From: Hondaea fermentalgiana
Taxonomy: Eukaryota; Sar; Bigyra; Thraustochytrida; Thraustochytriidae
Direction of reading: 5' to 3'
Assembly: GCA_014084085.1 (NCBI GenBank)
Contig: NPFB01000006.1
Coordinates: forward strand, 423,834 to 487,833
DNA: 64,000 nt
Shown here: positions 20,874 to 30,521 of the stretch, one piece after another
Position numbering within the stretch: the first letter of the stretch is position 1
Layout of the letters: every line of letters starts with the position of its first letter
Position numbers and translations under genes: made by a program
The notes under the pieces: model-generated
Database searches by the model: none
What the model was told of the DNA's origin: nothing
Seen by the model: only the letters and a program-made list of their open reading frames with translations

Positions 20874-21568
20874 TCTCGCTCTCTTCTCCGCCGCACCAGC
20901 CGCAGCGGCCGCAGCAGCGACGCCTCGGGCCTCCCGAGGCCAGCCAGCCGTCTCGACTTGCTCGGGCTCGCTCGCTTGCTCGCCTGTTGCTCTCCTCCGC
21001 TGCTCCCGCGTCGAGCGGGGCCCTCGCCCCGCTTTGCACGAAGCCGTTGACACCCCGACCGACACTCCGCCCCTGCCCCCGGTGCGCGCCGCGCCCCCGG
21101 GGGCGGAGCCGCGCGCCAGGCGTCGCGAGGGGTGTACGCGGCGCGCCGCCGCGTCCGTTCCCAAGCCCACGAGCGGTACGCGTTCGCCTAGCAGCCCTCG
21201 TAGTGCGAGTAAATGGGCACGGGGTGTGCGCAGAGCGATGGGCGACAGGGAGAGAGAGAGACAGGCACACAGACAGGCGCTGTGGGTGAGCGCGCAATCA
21301 TGGCAGCACGTCGGCGGAGGCGGCGGCGCCGCGTCAGCCAGAACGCAATCGACCGTGGCACTGGCGACGGGCGAGGCGAGGCGAGGCGCGCGGAGGCGAC
21401 GCAGGGCAGGGCAGGGCAGGGCAGGGCAGGGCAGGGCAGCGCGGCGCGAAGAGCAGACTCGCGCGGCGCAGCGCAGACTCGGGTCGCGGGAGCCCAGCGT
21501 CGATCTGGCTGGGATCGCGCGAACACGTGCGCAGGCGTACGAGCTGAGCAGCAGGCGGTCGCGCAACG
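20874..21568. promoter_or_regulatory. Divergent intergenic region with GCAGG repeat
   Basis: Separates the start codons of the 420-residue unknown gene (-) and the short-chain dehydrogenase (+). GC-rich throughout, with a (GGGCA)n tract at 21401-21440. Long frames crossing it are Arg/Ala/Ser low complexity and are not supported as genes. Confidence 0.55.
21401..21440. repeat. (GCAGG)n pentanucleotide repeat
   Basis: Seven or more GCAGG units directly upstream of the short-chain dehydrogenase start. Confidence 0.93.
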
Positions 21569-22738
21569 ATGTTTGACAGCCTGTGTCTGTGGACCTCGCG
21601 GGCCCTCGTCGGGTACCTCGTGTCATGCTTCGCGTACCGCCTCTCAACGTTCGAGTACATGCCGCGCAAGGAGGCGCTCGGGGTCACTGCCTGGGTGGCA
21701 GCCATCTTCTCACTCAGCTCGGGCAAGTCCCCAGTCGTGCAAGGTGAACTCGCGTACGCGGCGCTCTTGCCCGCCATCCTGCTCTCCTTCCGATTCGTTT
21801 GGAGGCAGCAGATCCGCGGACCACCACCAGGCCAGCCGGTGGGCATGAAGGGCCGCACGGTGATTGTTACTGGCAGCAATTCGGGCATTGGCGTCGAAAC
21901 GGCACGAGGCATCGCCGCCCAGGGTGCCAAGGTGATCATGGCATGCCGCACGAAAAAGACGGCTGACGCTGCATGTGCGGATATCATCAAGACGACTGGC
22001 AACAAGGACGTTTCGGTGATGGAGTTGGACATGGGCAGCTTCAAGTCGATTCGTGCCTTTGCGGCTGCCTTTACCAAGGAGCACAACGAGCTCGATGTAC
22101 TCGTTCACAACGCGGGTGTCATGCTGCCGTCGCGCAAGACAACCGGCGATGGTCTGGATATGATGATGCAAGTGAACTGCTTCAGTGTTTATCTCTTGAC
22201 GCTTCTACTCCTTCCTCTACTTCGCAAATCGACAGTCACTGCCGGTGCCCGCGTCGTACTCGTATCTTCTACTGTTCACATCTTTCCCTGCGTATACGAG
22301 AGCGGCTTCGACTTTGAGGACCCCATGTGCGAAAACAAAAAATATGTCATGCTGCCCCGATACGGCCACAGCAAGCTCGGGCTCGAGCTCTTTCGCTCGG
22401 AACTGCATCGCCGTCTGCGCGCAAAGGGCGACACGATCCGCGTTAACACCCTTTCGCCAGGATCGATTGCCACCGGAATCACGCGCAGCCTTCATTGGTT
22501 TCTCATTTGGGGTCAACGTCTGGTCCTTCCCCTTGTCAACAAAACTGTCAGGACGGGCGCCAACACCACGATTCATGTTGCCACAGCGGCAGAAATTGCC
22601 AGTGTATCCGGCGAGTTCTTTGAGCACTGCGAAATCGTTCCTCAGCACGATGCCGCGCGTGACGCTGTAGCCAGCGCACAGCTCTGGGAGTTGGCAGAGA
22701 AGCTGACGGGCTTCAAGTCTGAAGAGGTCGGTTTGTGA
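21569..22738 (+). CDS. Membrane-anchored short-chain dehydrogenase/reductase
   Basis: 389 residues. Hydrophobic N-terminal segments (about 35-50 and 60-77) precede a classical SDR domain. TGSNSGIG (101-108) is the nucleotide-binding glycine motif, HNAG is at 180-183, the catalytic Ser lies in LVSST (231-235), and YGHSK (Tyr265, Lys269) is the active-site pair. The order and the ACRTKKTADAA segment, with Arg after the second beta strand suggesting NADPH preference, are like the retinol dehydrogenase/WW-oxidoreductase group. The likely role is an NADP(H)-dependent oxidoreductase of lipid or retinoid-like alcohols at an internal membrane. The substrate cannot be read from sequence. The start at 21569 is the only ATG that includes the hydrophobic leader. 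Confidence 0.9.
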   Translation: MFDSLCLWTSRALVGYLVSCFAYRLSTFEYMPRKEALGVTAWVAAIFSLSSGKSPVVQGELAYAALLPAILLSFRFVWRQQIRGPPPGQPVGMKGRTVIVTGSNSGIGVETARGIAAQGAKVIMACRTKKTADAACADIIKTTGNKDVSVMELDMGSFKSIRAFAAAFTKEHNELDVLVHNAGVMLPSRKTTGDGLDMMMQVNCFSVYLLTLLLLPLLRKSTVTAGARVVLVSSTVHIFPCVYESGFDFEDPMCENKKYVMLPRYGHSKLGLELFRSELHRRLRAKGDTIRVNTLSPGSIATGITRSLHWFLIWGQRLVLPLVNKTVRTGANTTIHVATAAEIASVSGEFFEHCEIVPQHDAARDAVASAQLWELAEKLTGFKSEEVGL

Positions 22739-22865
22739 TGATGTACACGACCCACTTAGCAAGTTGACTGGCTTGCCTGTCGTCTGTCCTTGGTGGTGGG
22801 AGACTGAGTGAGTGAGTGACTAGCTCCTCCTAGGATTGAGTCGGCCTCTCCTGCTCGTTCGCTCG

Positions 22866-25508
22866 TCACCCAGATGCCAGTGATGCTAAATGCGTTTGCA
22901 CTGCAAGTTCAAGGTTCCAGTCGCACATGCGAAGCACGGAAACCGAATAATCTTCTGTCTGAGCGCCAGATACATCCATGAAACGAAGCAACGTGTCGAG
23001 CTGCTTCCGTGTCGGTCCGCCGCCGTTTAAGACACTTTCAAAATCGTCAGGCGCAGCATTCAGCGTCGCTGCGGGCGCAACTGTTCTTTGCGCATCATTC
23101 TTCGCATCTGCGCCCTCCTTAGGAAATGGTGCGCTGCGATCTTCTTTCCCACAGTCTAGTAGACACTGTCCATTGTCGAAGCGAGCTTCCATGTTGTCTT
23201 GATCGAATTGTGTTTTGCTGCTGTTGCTGCTGGAGGTGATCTCCTCTTGAGCACCGGTCTGAAGCCGCGATTGCGCCGCAGGCATGAGAGGCGATGCCTG
23301 CAGCGATACAGAAGAGCGAGACGAGAGATCTTGCGAAAAATCCCCCAGCCCCCTCGCTTGACGCGCAGCACGAGACTCGCGCAAAAGGTCCGCGAGTTTT
23401 CGCTTCGGCGCTCTTTCGTGCAAATCTTGTGCCGCTGACCCATCCCAGTGCGAGACTGCCGCCGATCGCACCTTGATCTCTTGATCTAAGTTGTCAAGCG
23501 CAGCGTTCAGATCCCAGTCGTACTGAAAAAGAAAAGCACGCGCTTGGTCGCGGGCCAGACGCCCACCTGCGGCCTCGTAGAGACAATCCACTCCGGCCGA
23601 ACGCTCTTTAACCGCCGCATGGTAATCCCGAACAGCTGCACTCAACGCCCACCCATTGCGCATGAGGTAAAATCGAGCCTCATCCTCGGTCACAGACTCT
23701 GACACCTGCGCGCAAAAGCGTCCGAGCAAGTCTACCCTGGGTTCCAGGACATCCTCTGGAGCTTCGTCAGACGCAGCGTCCGTGCCGCACGTTGGGCGCC
23801 CCTTGCCTGATGAAGAGCACGTTGCGATTGATCCCGAAGCTTTCGACCTTGGCTTGGGACTCGATGCTGCACCGGCGCGACTTTCCGATTTCGCCATCAC
23901 CGGTTTCTTCGTGTCCGGCTTGCCTTGCAATTTTCGCAAGAGCTGAGTGGGGGATGTAGAAGAGTCGAGATCTTCAAGGCGCAACGTCCCATCCCGCAAC
24001 TTTGCGCTACCGAGATCTCCGAGAAGTACGGAAAGCACGCTTGACGTGGTAACATGCGCCAACAGTTTGGGAACAGTGATGATGCGATCCGCGAGTAGCT
24101 TTTCGCCTGCAGACGAGTTGAGACAGATCCGCAACAAAGTGCTCGCCTGCGCTGAAGTCTGACCAAACGTATCAAGGGTTTTCAGATCGATGAGCTTGCG
24201 TTTTAGGCCAGACAAACCATGCGTGCTCAATGCGAACTCCAATGTGCTAAGATCTTTAAGACATAAAAGCTCGTCAGCTTTTACGTACGGGGACCAAAGA
24301 GACTCATGCAGCAGGACAAGTTCAACCATTTGCACACGCTCTGCCACGGGAGCTGTCATTTTCGTAATGGCGGAGATCGGGACCTTTGGTGAGAGATTAC
24401 AGGCGACTCGGACAAGACGACTTCGAGGAAGTTCGGCCAAATCGTCCAAGGAGAATATTCCAGCGCGCAGACACGCAATTCCCTCCGGTTTCAGGACTTC
24501 TTGCACATGACCTTGGCCGCGCCGCGCGCCAAGTGACAGCAAGTCAGAAATGCGAACGGTGCCATCCGCAACAGCAACTCGCAACAACGGGCTTTCAACG
24601 AGCATCGTCACGTATGAAGCCTCCATGGTCAAGCCCGAGGGGCGACTTGAATTTTTGCTCGCAGAAGCCGCTTTCTTTTTGCATTGTTTCAGCAAAATGC
24701 GAACATTGTGATTCCGCCGTCGGCGCGCCTCGCGCCAAAGCCAATAACATATTTGCCATTGCTCACCACGGGAGCGCGTGCAGGAAACGCCTTGGTGCGA
24801 GCAAACATGCCCGTCTTCCCGAAGAAATGTTGCCATTGGACTGAATTCTTGACTCGAAGTGGAACTGAGACGATCTTTAGATGAAGCCTCCTCGCCTTGG
24901 CTCTCGCTTGTCGCACCGGTGGTGTCCACAGGCGCAGCGCTGCTTGGTTCATGAAGACCAAGAAGATTAATGAACGCGGTCGGGTTGCTGAGCGAATTTG
25001 GATTGAGAATGTGAGTAGGTTTTGCAAGGCCCAACGCACAGGACCAGATCGCGCCACTCGAGCAAATCTTCCGTAACGGGACGAGGGCGCGCATAGCCAG
25101 CATGCTCTTAATGTACTCTCTAGAAGTATCATCAAGCGTTGCTACGAGCGAAAGGGCCAAGACGCGACAATGGTATTCTGCAAATTCAGGTCCGTGGCGT
25201 CTCAAGCAATCGGCCATCTCGACCTCTTGCGATCTTGTGAGCATCGCTGTATCTGCAGCCATAACGCCCGAAACGACGAGCGGGGCCAGAACGAGATGAG
25301 CAATCTTGCGACCAAATGGCCAGACAACGCCTTGATCATCGACCCAAGGCCGAATAGGCTTTTCCTTTGAGAAAAAGTGCTTGAGCACTGTCTCCCGGGT
25401 TTTGGTGCTCACCACGAGAAGTCTGGCAAGGTCGGCTTGCGCGAGCCCACATCCTGCAGACGTACAGAGAGCAAGCTCAAGGTGCTTTTCAAGAAGCGCT
25501 GGCCGCAT
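22866..25508 (-). CDS. Unknown protein with three UBA-like segments
   Basis: 880 residues from the ATG at 25508. An upstream GTG/ATG extension to 25559 would be encoded by a TCTCG simple repeat and is rejected. Residues 1-560 are helical with repeated Leu-rich segments of the LLRVAVADGTVRISDLLSLG type, possibly armadillo-like, but I cannot name them. Three short helical segments resemble UBA/UBA-like ubiquitin-binding bundles. They lie at about 589-630 (VTEDEARFYLMRNGWALSAAV), 636-672 (RDQARAFLFQYDWDLNAALDN) and 833-875 (VSVLRMCDWNLELAVQTHLA). Each carries the W-x-L-x-x-A-V/L signature of helix 3. A role in ubiquitin or ubiquitin-like binding is inferred. The gene is divergent from LEO1. Confidence 0.7.
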   Translation of the reverse strand: MRPALLEKHLELALCTSAGCGLAQADLARLLVVSTKTRETVLKHFFSKEKPIRPWVDDQGVVWPFGRKIAHLVLAPLVVSGVMAADTAMLTRSQEVEMADCLRRHGPEFAEYHCRVLALSLVATLDDTSREYIKSMLAMRALVPLRKICSSGAIWSCALGLAKPTHILNPNSLSNPTAFINLLGLHEPSSAAPVDTTGATSESQGEEASSKDRLSSTSSQEFSPMATFLREDGHVCSHQGVSCTRSRGEQWQICYWLWREARRRRNHNVRILLKQCKKKAASASKNSSRPSGLTMEASYVTMLVESPLLRVAVADGTVRISDLLSLGARRGQGHVQEVLKPEGIACLRAGIFSLDDLAELPRSRLVRVACNLSPKVPISAITKMTAPVAERVQMVELVLLHESLWSPYVKADELLCLKDLSTLEFALSTHGLSGLKRKLIDLKTLDTFGQTSAQASTLLRICLNSSAGEKLLADRIITVPKLLAHVTTSSVLSVLLGDLGSAKLRDGTLRLEDLDSSTSPTQLLRKLQGKPDTKKPVMAKSESRAGAASSPKPRSKASGSIATCSSSGKGRPTCGTDAASDEAPEDVLEPRVDLLGRFCAQVSESVTEDEARFYLMRNGWALSAAVRDYHAAVKERSAGVDCLYEAAGGRLARDQARAFLFQYDWDLNAALDNLDQEIKVRSAAVSHWDGSAAQDLHERAPKRKLADLLRESRAARQARGLGDFSQDLSSRSSVSLQASPLMPAAQSRLQTGAQEEITSSSNSSKTQFDQDNMEARFDNGQCLLDCGKEDRSAPFPKEGADAKNDAQRTVAPAATLNAAPDDFESVLNGGGPTRKQLDTLLRFMDVSGAQTEDYSVSVLRMCDWNLELAVQTHLASLASG

Positions 25509-26211
25509 TCTCGTCTCGTCTCGTCTCGCCTCGCCAGGCCACGCCTCACCTCGCCTCACCTCGCCCGGTTCGCGTCCGCTTGGCTTTTGGCTTAGCTTTT
25601 AGCACTCACTCCACTCTCCTCTTCGGCGGCTGTCGCTCCAGACGTCTACGTCTCGCTGGAAATCGCGGATCCAGCGACTGAGCCCGCTACTGCCGCTGGG
25701 CCTGCGCTCTCTGCTCTGCTCCGCCCGCCCGCCCGCCCGCCCGCCCGCTCGCTTGCTCGCGCTCGCGCTCTCGCCCGAGCGAGCCCGGCCGGGCAGAACT
25801 GTCTGCTGCGCCCGCGGCGCCGCGGCGCCCGCGCGGGGGCACGCGGCACGTTCCCGCGCCCTTGCCGCGGCTCCCCCCGGCTAGCTCCCCGTCGACGCGG
25901 GCGCGTTCTTTTGCCAAACTCGCACCGGGGCCCCCCAAAGGGCCGCGAGGGCGCGCCTCGTTCCAAACACGTTCCAATCCGGAGCAAGCACGCCGCGGCC
26001 GCAGAGCTGGAGCAGCAGCAGGTCGAGCTGGCGAAGCAAGAAAAGCAAAGTCGCGACGCGCGAGCGAGCGAGCGAGCGAGCGCGTGGCGGAGCGCGGAGG
26101 GGCCGACGCCGGCCGCGACCTGCGCGACGCCGCGGCGAAAAGGCGCGAAGGCCGCGTGCACGCGCGCGGCGCCAAGCGGCGCAGAACGGCGGCGAGTCGA
26201 GATAGCCGCCC
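25509..26211. promoter_or_regulatory. Divergent promoter region (UBA-like gene and LEO1)
   Basis: A 700-bp region with TCTCG/CCTCG repeats (about 25511-25570) and (CCCG)n at 25721-25749. Dense GC-rich sequence extends to the LEO1 start. Frames through it encode Arg/Ala/Gly low complexity and are not genes. Confidence 0.55.
25721..25749. repeat. (CCCG)n tetranucleotide repeat
   Basis: Six to seven CCCG/CCGC units in the divergent region upstream of LEO1. Confidence 0.9.
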
Positions 26212-27996
26212 ATGAGCGAGACCAAGGAGCGCGACGGCGAGCCCNNNNNNNNNNNNNNNNNNNNNNNNNNNNNNNNNNNNNNNNNNNNNNNNNNNNNNNN
26301 NNNNNNNNNNNNNNNNNNNNNNNNNNNNNNNNNNNNNNNNNNNNCGGAAGGCGAGGCCGGGGCAGCCCCCCCCGCGGAGGGTAAGCCCGCTGGCAGCGCC
26401 GCGGCAGGCGCCGGAGACGATGTAGAAAAAGGTGCAGAGGCCGCCGCAGAGGGGACCGCCACGAAGGCAACCGCCGCCGCAGGGGCGGAGGCAAAAGATG
26501 CGACAGCGGCGCCCGCAGCAGCCAACGGGAATGGCAAGGACGACGATGAGGACGACGATGAGGACAGCGACGCAGACATGTTTGATGCTGATGCCGATGA
26601 GTCCGATGAAGAGGGCGGCGCCGACAAGGGGGATAAAAAGGATGCCAAGCCATCGTCGAGCAAGAAAGACTCAGCCGCAGCCCTGAGCATGATGCTAAGC
26701 TCCGACGATGACAGCGATGACTCGGATGACAGTGGTAAAAAGGGCAAAAAGATCCTCAAGAAGAAAAAGGGCGAGACGAAGGCGACCGAAAAGGAAGACG
26801 ATCCCATCGAGGACCCGGACGCAGACAAGGCAGAGCCGCAGCACATGGGCGTGCCTATCGAATTGCCAACGGCCGTTCGCGTTCCGCCCATTGTGCGTCC
26901 TGCGGACGATGCAGAGATTGGGCTCGCGCGTCTACCCAACAGTATGCACGTGGAGTCGACCGCCTACGATGGTTCTCTTTACGACGAAGAAAAGGAGCAG
27001 GTCCGACTCCGTCGTCTGGGCAAGGGCTTTGTTCACGATAACATCATCAGGTGGCGCTACAAGATGAACGATAGACGCGAAATTGAAAAGAAGGACGGCA
27101 AGCCTGTCATCGAGAGCAATAGCCGATTCGTGGAGTGGTCCGACGGATCTGTACAGCTCTACATCGGCGACGAGGTCTTTGATGTCGTCAAGAAAAGGCC
27201 GCACAACCAGTTTCTCTTTTCTATGGGCATTGACGAGCGCGATGGGGAGGCTTTCAATTGCCTCGAGTCCTGTGGACTCATTGACTCTTCGCTGAGCATG
27301 CGTCCGACATCCATTTCATCAGCTGCGCACCAGGATATGGAACTGCGTGTCAAGTCTGAAGCCATCAAAGGCACCCGTGTCAAGTCCATGGATCTACGCT
27401 TTGCTCCCGAAAAGGAGCAGGAGCAGCGACTCAAGGCACGCGAGGCGCTTCTCGCAACGCAAAAGAAGCAGAGAGCAAAGAAGCGAGAGCAGCGTTTCTC
27501 TGGCTTTAATCGTCGCTTTATGGAGCAGGGTGGCGCGGGGTCGGGCGGCGTGTTTGGCGATGAAGACGACGAAGAAGACGAGATGAGCGATATGAGCGAC
27601 GAGAGCGAGGACAGCTTCATTGACCGAAGTGACAGTAAGCGTAAAAAGACTGCTAAACCCAAGAGAAAGCTCGACAGCGAATCTTCGTCATCCGAGGGAA
27701 GTGATAGCGAGAGCGAGGATGACGATGACGGCGAGTCATCTTCTGGCGCGAAAGGAACTTCCGCGGGAACGAAGCGAAAGCTTGACGAGGTCAAGGACAG
27801 CAAAGACAAGGAGACCAAAACGAACGAAGCGTCTGGCAGTGCCAAGGCTGCGCCTCCACCGCCGCCGCCTCAGCCGGCGGCTATTGCCGTTGCTGTATCG
27901 GACGCAAATGATGATGATGAGGCACCGAAACCAAGCTCTTCTGCGCCTGCCACGAAGAAAACTAAGGTTCTTGATGACGATGACGACGACTATTAG
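26212..27996 (+). CDS. LEO1: Paf1 complex subunit LEO1 (interrupted by assembly gap)
   Basis: ATG at 26212, then 11 codons, then a 100-N gap (26245-26344), then an open frame to the TAG at 27994-27996. LEO1 is a subunit of the Paf1 transcription-elongation complex. The conserved core after the acidic N-terminus reads VPIELPTAVRVPP, LARLPNSMHVESTAY, NIIRWRYK, ESNSRFVEWSDGSVQLYIGDE (split here as SRFVEWSDGS and QLYIGDEVFDV), and later LRVKSEAIKGTRVKSMDLRF. This is the pattern of the LEO1 beta-barrel that pairs with PAF1. Acidic Asp/Glu/Ser-rich tails flank the core, ending LDDDDDDY. The true N-terminal length is unknown because of the gap. The frame is continuous only if the missing length is one more than a multiple of three or contains an intron. 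Confidence 0.9.
   Translation: MSETKERDGEPXXXXXXXXXXXXXXXXXXXXXXXXXXXXXXXXXXEGEAGAAPPAEGKPAGSAAAGAGDDVEKGAEAAAEGTATKATAAAGAEAKDATAAPAAANGNGKDDDEDDDEDSDADMFDADADESDEEGGADKGDKKDAKPSSSKKDSAAALSMMLSSDDDSDDSDDSGKKGKKILKKKKGETKATEKEDDPIEDPDADKAEPQHMGVPIELPTAVRVPPIVRPADDAEIGLARLPNSMHVESTAYDGSLYDEEKEQVRLRRLGKGFVHDNIIRWRYKMNDRREIEKKDGKPVIESNSRFVEWSDGSVQLYIGDEVFDVVKKRPHNQFLFSMGIDERDGEAFNCLESCGLIDSSLSMRPTSISSAAHQDMELRVKSEAIKGTRVKSMDLRFAPEKEQEQRLKAREALLATQKKQRAKKREQRFSGFNRRFMEQGGAGSGGVFGDEDDEEDEMSDMSDESEDSFIDRSDSKRKKTAKPKRKLDSESSSSEGSDSESEDDDDGESSSGAKGTSAGTKRKLDEVKDSKDKETKTNEASGSAKAAPPPPPPQPAAIAVAVSDANDDDEAPKPSSSAPATKKTKVLDDDDDDY
26245..26344. other. Assembly gap (100 N) inside LEO1
   Basis: Exactly 100 N located 33 bp into the LEO1 coding sequence, in a GC-rich acidic/Ala-rich coding stretch. 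Confidence 0.95.
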
Positions 27997-28386
27997 ACCG
28001 CGCATTTCCTTTGTAAACGATGGGCTCAATGCGTCTTTGATTTACTTTTACTTCAAGTAAGGATGCAAAGCGTGAGTGTTGTTGCTTTGTGTTTTCATTG
28101 AGGACTAATGTCCATCTCAAACACCAAAGAGAATCTTCTGCCTTTTTTTTTTTGGATGACAAGTGTCAGTCTGATGCATGAATCAGTGAACGAATGAATG
28201 ATCGTAAAGAGTAGATCTAGGTTCAGTCTCAGGACGTACAGAGATACACGAAAGGGAAACGCAAATGGCAAGCTTACTCAAAGTTCATCAACCGATCGTT
28301 TCATTCAATTTTTTTATTTTTTTCCGTTCTGTTGCTTTTTAACGAGCGAGACAAAGTTGTATTTTTACATAGCCGTCCCACAACTG
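27997..28386. other. Convergent intergenic region
   Basis: 3' flanks of LEO1 (+) and the cysteine-rich membrane protein (-). AT-rich with T runs (28143-28153, 28308-28322). No gene is seen. Confidence 0.6.
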
Positions 28387-30521
28387 TTATTGAAGCTGGA
28401 CGCCCGTAAACTGTTTCCGTTTTGGCTGCATGCGCTCCGTCGGCTGACGCGGCACTACCTGAACTTCAGATTGCTGTTGTGCCTTTTTCAGACGGCGTAC
28501 TTCATCTTCAAGTGCCAATCTGTGTGTTTTGATCTCGTCAAGCTCTTCTTTGTAAATTGCAGAAGCAGCATCCGCGTCCATACGTGAGCCGTCGTCGTTT
28601 CGCTTGCTAAAGAGCGGATTCACGTTATTTTGCATGGCGTTCGCCAGGTCTTGGTCGTTGGCGTAGCTCTTGTTCTCTCGGTCGAGTTGCTGCATGCGAC
28701 GCCGCATCTCCTTGCGCTTGCGGTAAATCAGCAAGAGAATAACGGCAAACACAAGTGTCACACATCCAACTGCGGTGCCGATGGTCCATGGCTTGATGCC
28801 ATCCACGTTCAGGCTTACCAGAGCCGACCGGCAATTGAGACCGTACATTTCCGTAAGCTCCGTCGAGTTCATCGAAGCCACCTCTGCCTCGGTCGCGGAC
28901 GCATTCGTGGCGGTCCCGTTGGCTTCGTTGCACGAGTAGCATGCGGATGTATCGCTTGTGCCAGACCCGTCGCATGTTGAGATCACAGTAGCGTTATTGC
29001 AGAGGGTCATGTAATTCTCTTCGGTGATTGTGCACTCCGCACATGATCCGGCAGACGCACCACTGCATCCATTCATGTAATTGTTGGCGTTGCATGCATC
29101 GCACGTCTTGCACTGGGCTTGGCCCTCTTCGTCCTGGTAGGTTCCTTCGGGGCACTCCTCCTTGTTTCCATTCTTGCACTTGTAGCCCTTTTCACAGATT
29201 TTGGCGGACTGACGCAGGCTCTCCGATTCGCCCTCCGTATACCAGCCATCGTCGACAACCTGGCGCTCTTGCGCGCCAGCTTCACAATACACTGCCGGAT
29301 TCGAGGTCGAACAGCTTTCCTGCTTGGAGCTGCTCGAGCCTGCAGGGCAAAAGTAACCTGCACTGCATTGCCCGGAACATGCAGCACTAGTGCTCCTGCC
29401 TGTACCGTATGTGCCGACGGGGCAAATGCTGCACTCGCCGCTGCCTGCGGAGCTCCAATAGCCAGGTTCGCAATCTGTCTCAAATTGGCTTGAAGATCCC
29501 TCTGGACAGGCAAAACCTGCTGCACATTCGCCATCGCACAAGGCGTCGACCCCGTTGCCGGTACCGAAAAGACCAGCCGCGCATGGTTGGCATCCGTATG
29601 TCTCTGAGGCGTTGCGGTATGTACCAGCCGGGCATTCATCGCAAGAGGTTGCCCCCACCGTCGTCGAGTACGTTCCGCTTGGGCACAGCGTGCACTCGGC
29701 CTGGCCACCGCTCGAAAAGGTTCCTGGCGAGCATTGGACGCTCGTAAATCCACCAGGGCAGTATGAGCCAGCTGGGCACGATAAGCATGGGCCCGGGCTG
29801 TTTGCATAGTCGATAAACTCGCCATTCACGCACCGTTTGGCGTACATTCGAATCACAAAATTACAGTTGCCGTATGTGTCGTCGTTGTCAATGCCAACGA
29901 TGCGTTCGGAATGTACTGTGCTGTCCGCGTTCTCATAGCCCAAGGTCTTATCGTCCCAAAGCGATTTAGGTGCATCTTTGGGAAGAGCGAATGTCGTCCA
30001 TCCGTATGGCTTCGTGGAACGATCGGTGCCATACACACGCCACTTGAACCCGAGCGTGTAGCCCTCTCCAAGCTTAAAGTAGCGGACAACACCAGAAAGC
30101 GTCTGGTTGAAGAACGTGCCGTTCTGATAGTAGCGTGCAGTATCTACGAGAGTCTCATCAGTGCCTTGATCCTTGTCGACCTGGTTATCAGAAAGAAAGT
30201 AAATTTGAGGATGGAAACCTAGAAAGTCTGAATATCCCGAAGGGAGTACCATGTCTGTGCAGTTCTTGAGGTCGACACTACGGACCAATCAAAAGGGAAC
30301 GCGTTAGCCGAAAGTTCAATTCAGAGAAAGAAAGAAAGAAAGAACAGAATAGAATAGAATAGAAAAGGAAAGGAAAGGAAGAGTCTTGTTCGTGCAACTT
30401 ACTCGAGACCATAAATTCGATCACTCGTCCAGTCCACGTCAAATGCGGTAGGTGTAGCGCCGAGTGTCTCTGCGCAAAGCGTGGCAATGGCGAGCACACA
30501 GAGCGCTGTGCGGATCATCAT
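28387..30521 (-). CDS. Secreted-type cysteine-rich single-pass membrane protein (ephrin-receptor-like repeats)
   Basis: Exon 1 is 30521-30403 and exon 2 is 30277-28387, with a 125-bp GT-AG intron (donor GTAAGT). The product is 669 residues. A signal peptide (MMIRTALCVLAIATLCAETLGA) leads an extracellular region of about 510 residues. From residue 185 it holds tandem cysteine-rich repeats of the form C-x2-CPAGTY-x-C (SCPAGSYCPGG, CPSGTYSTT, CPAGTYRNA, CPVGTYGTG). These match the GCC2/GCC3 or tyrosine-kinase ephrin A/B receptor-like family common in protists. Many NxS/T sites suggest glycosylation. A single TM segment lies at about 533-558 (GCVTLVFAVILLLIYRKRK), followed by a cytoplasmic coiled coil (about 605-640) and a basic tail. 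There is no kinase domain. The upstream ATG at 30584 would add a second hydrophobic leader and is less likely. Ligand and role are unknown. Confidence 0.83.
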
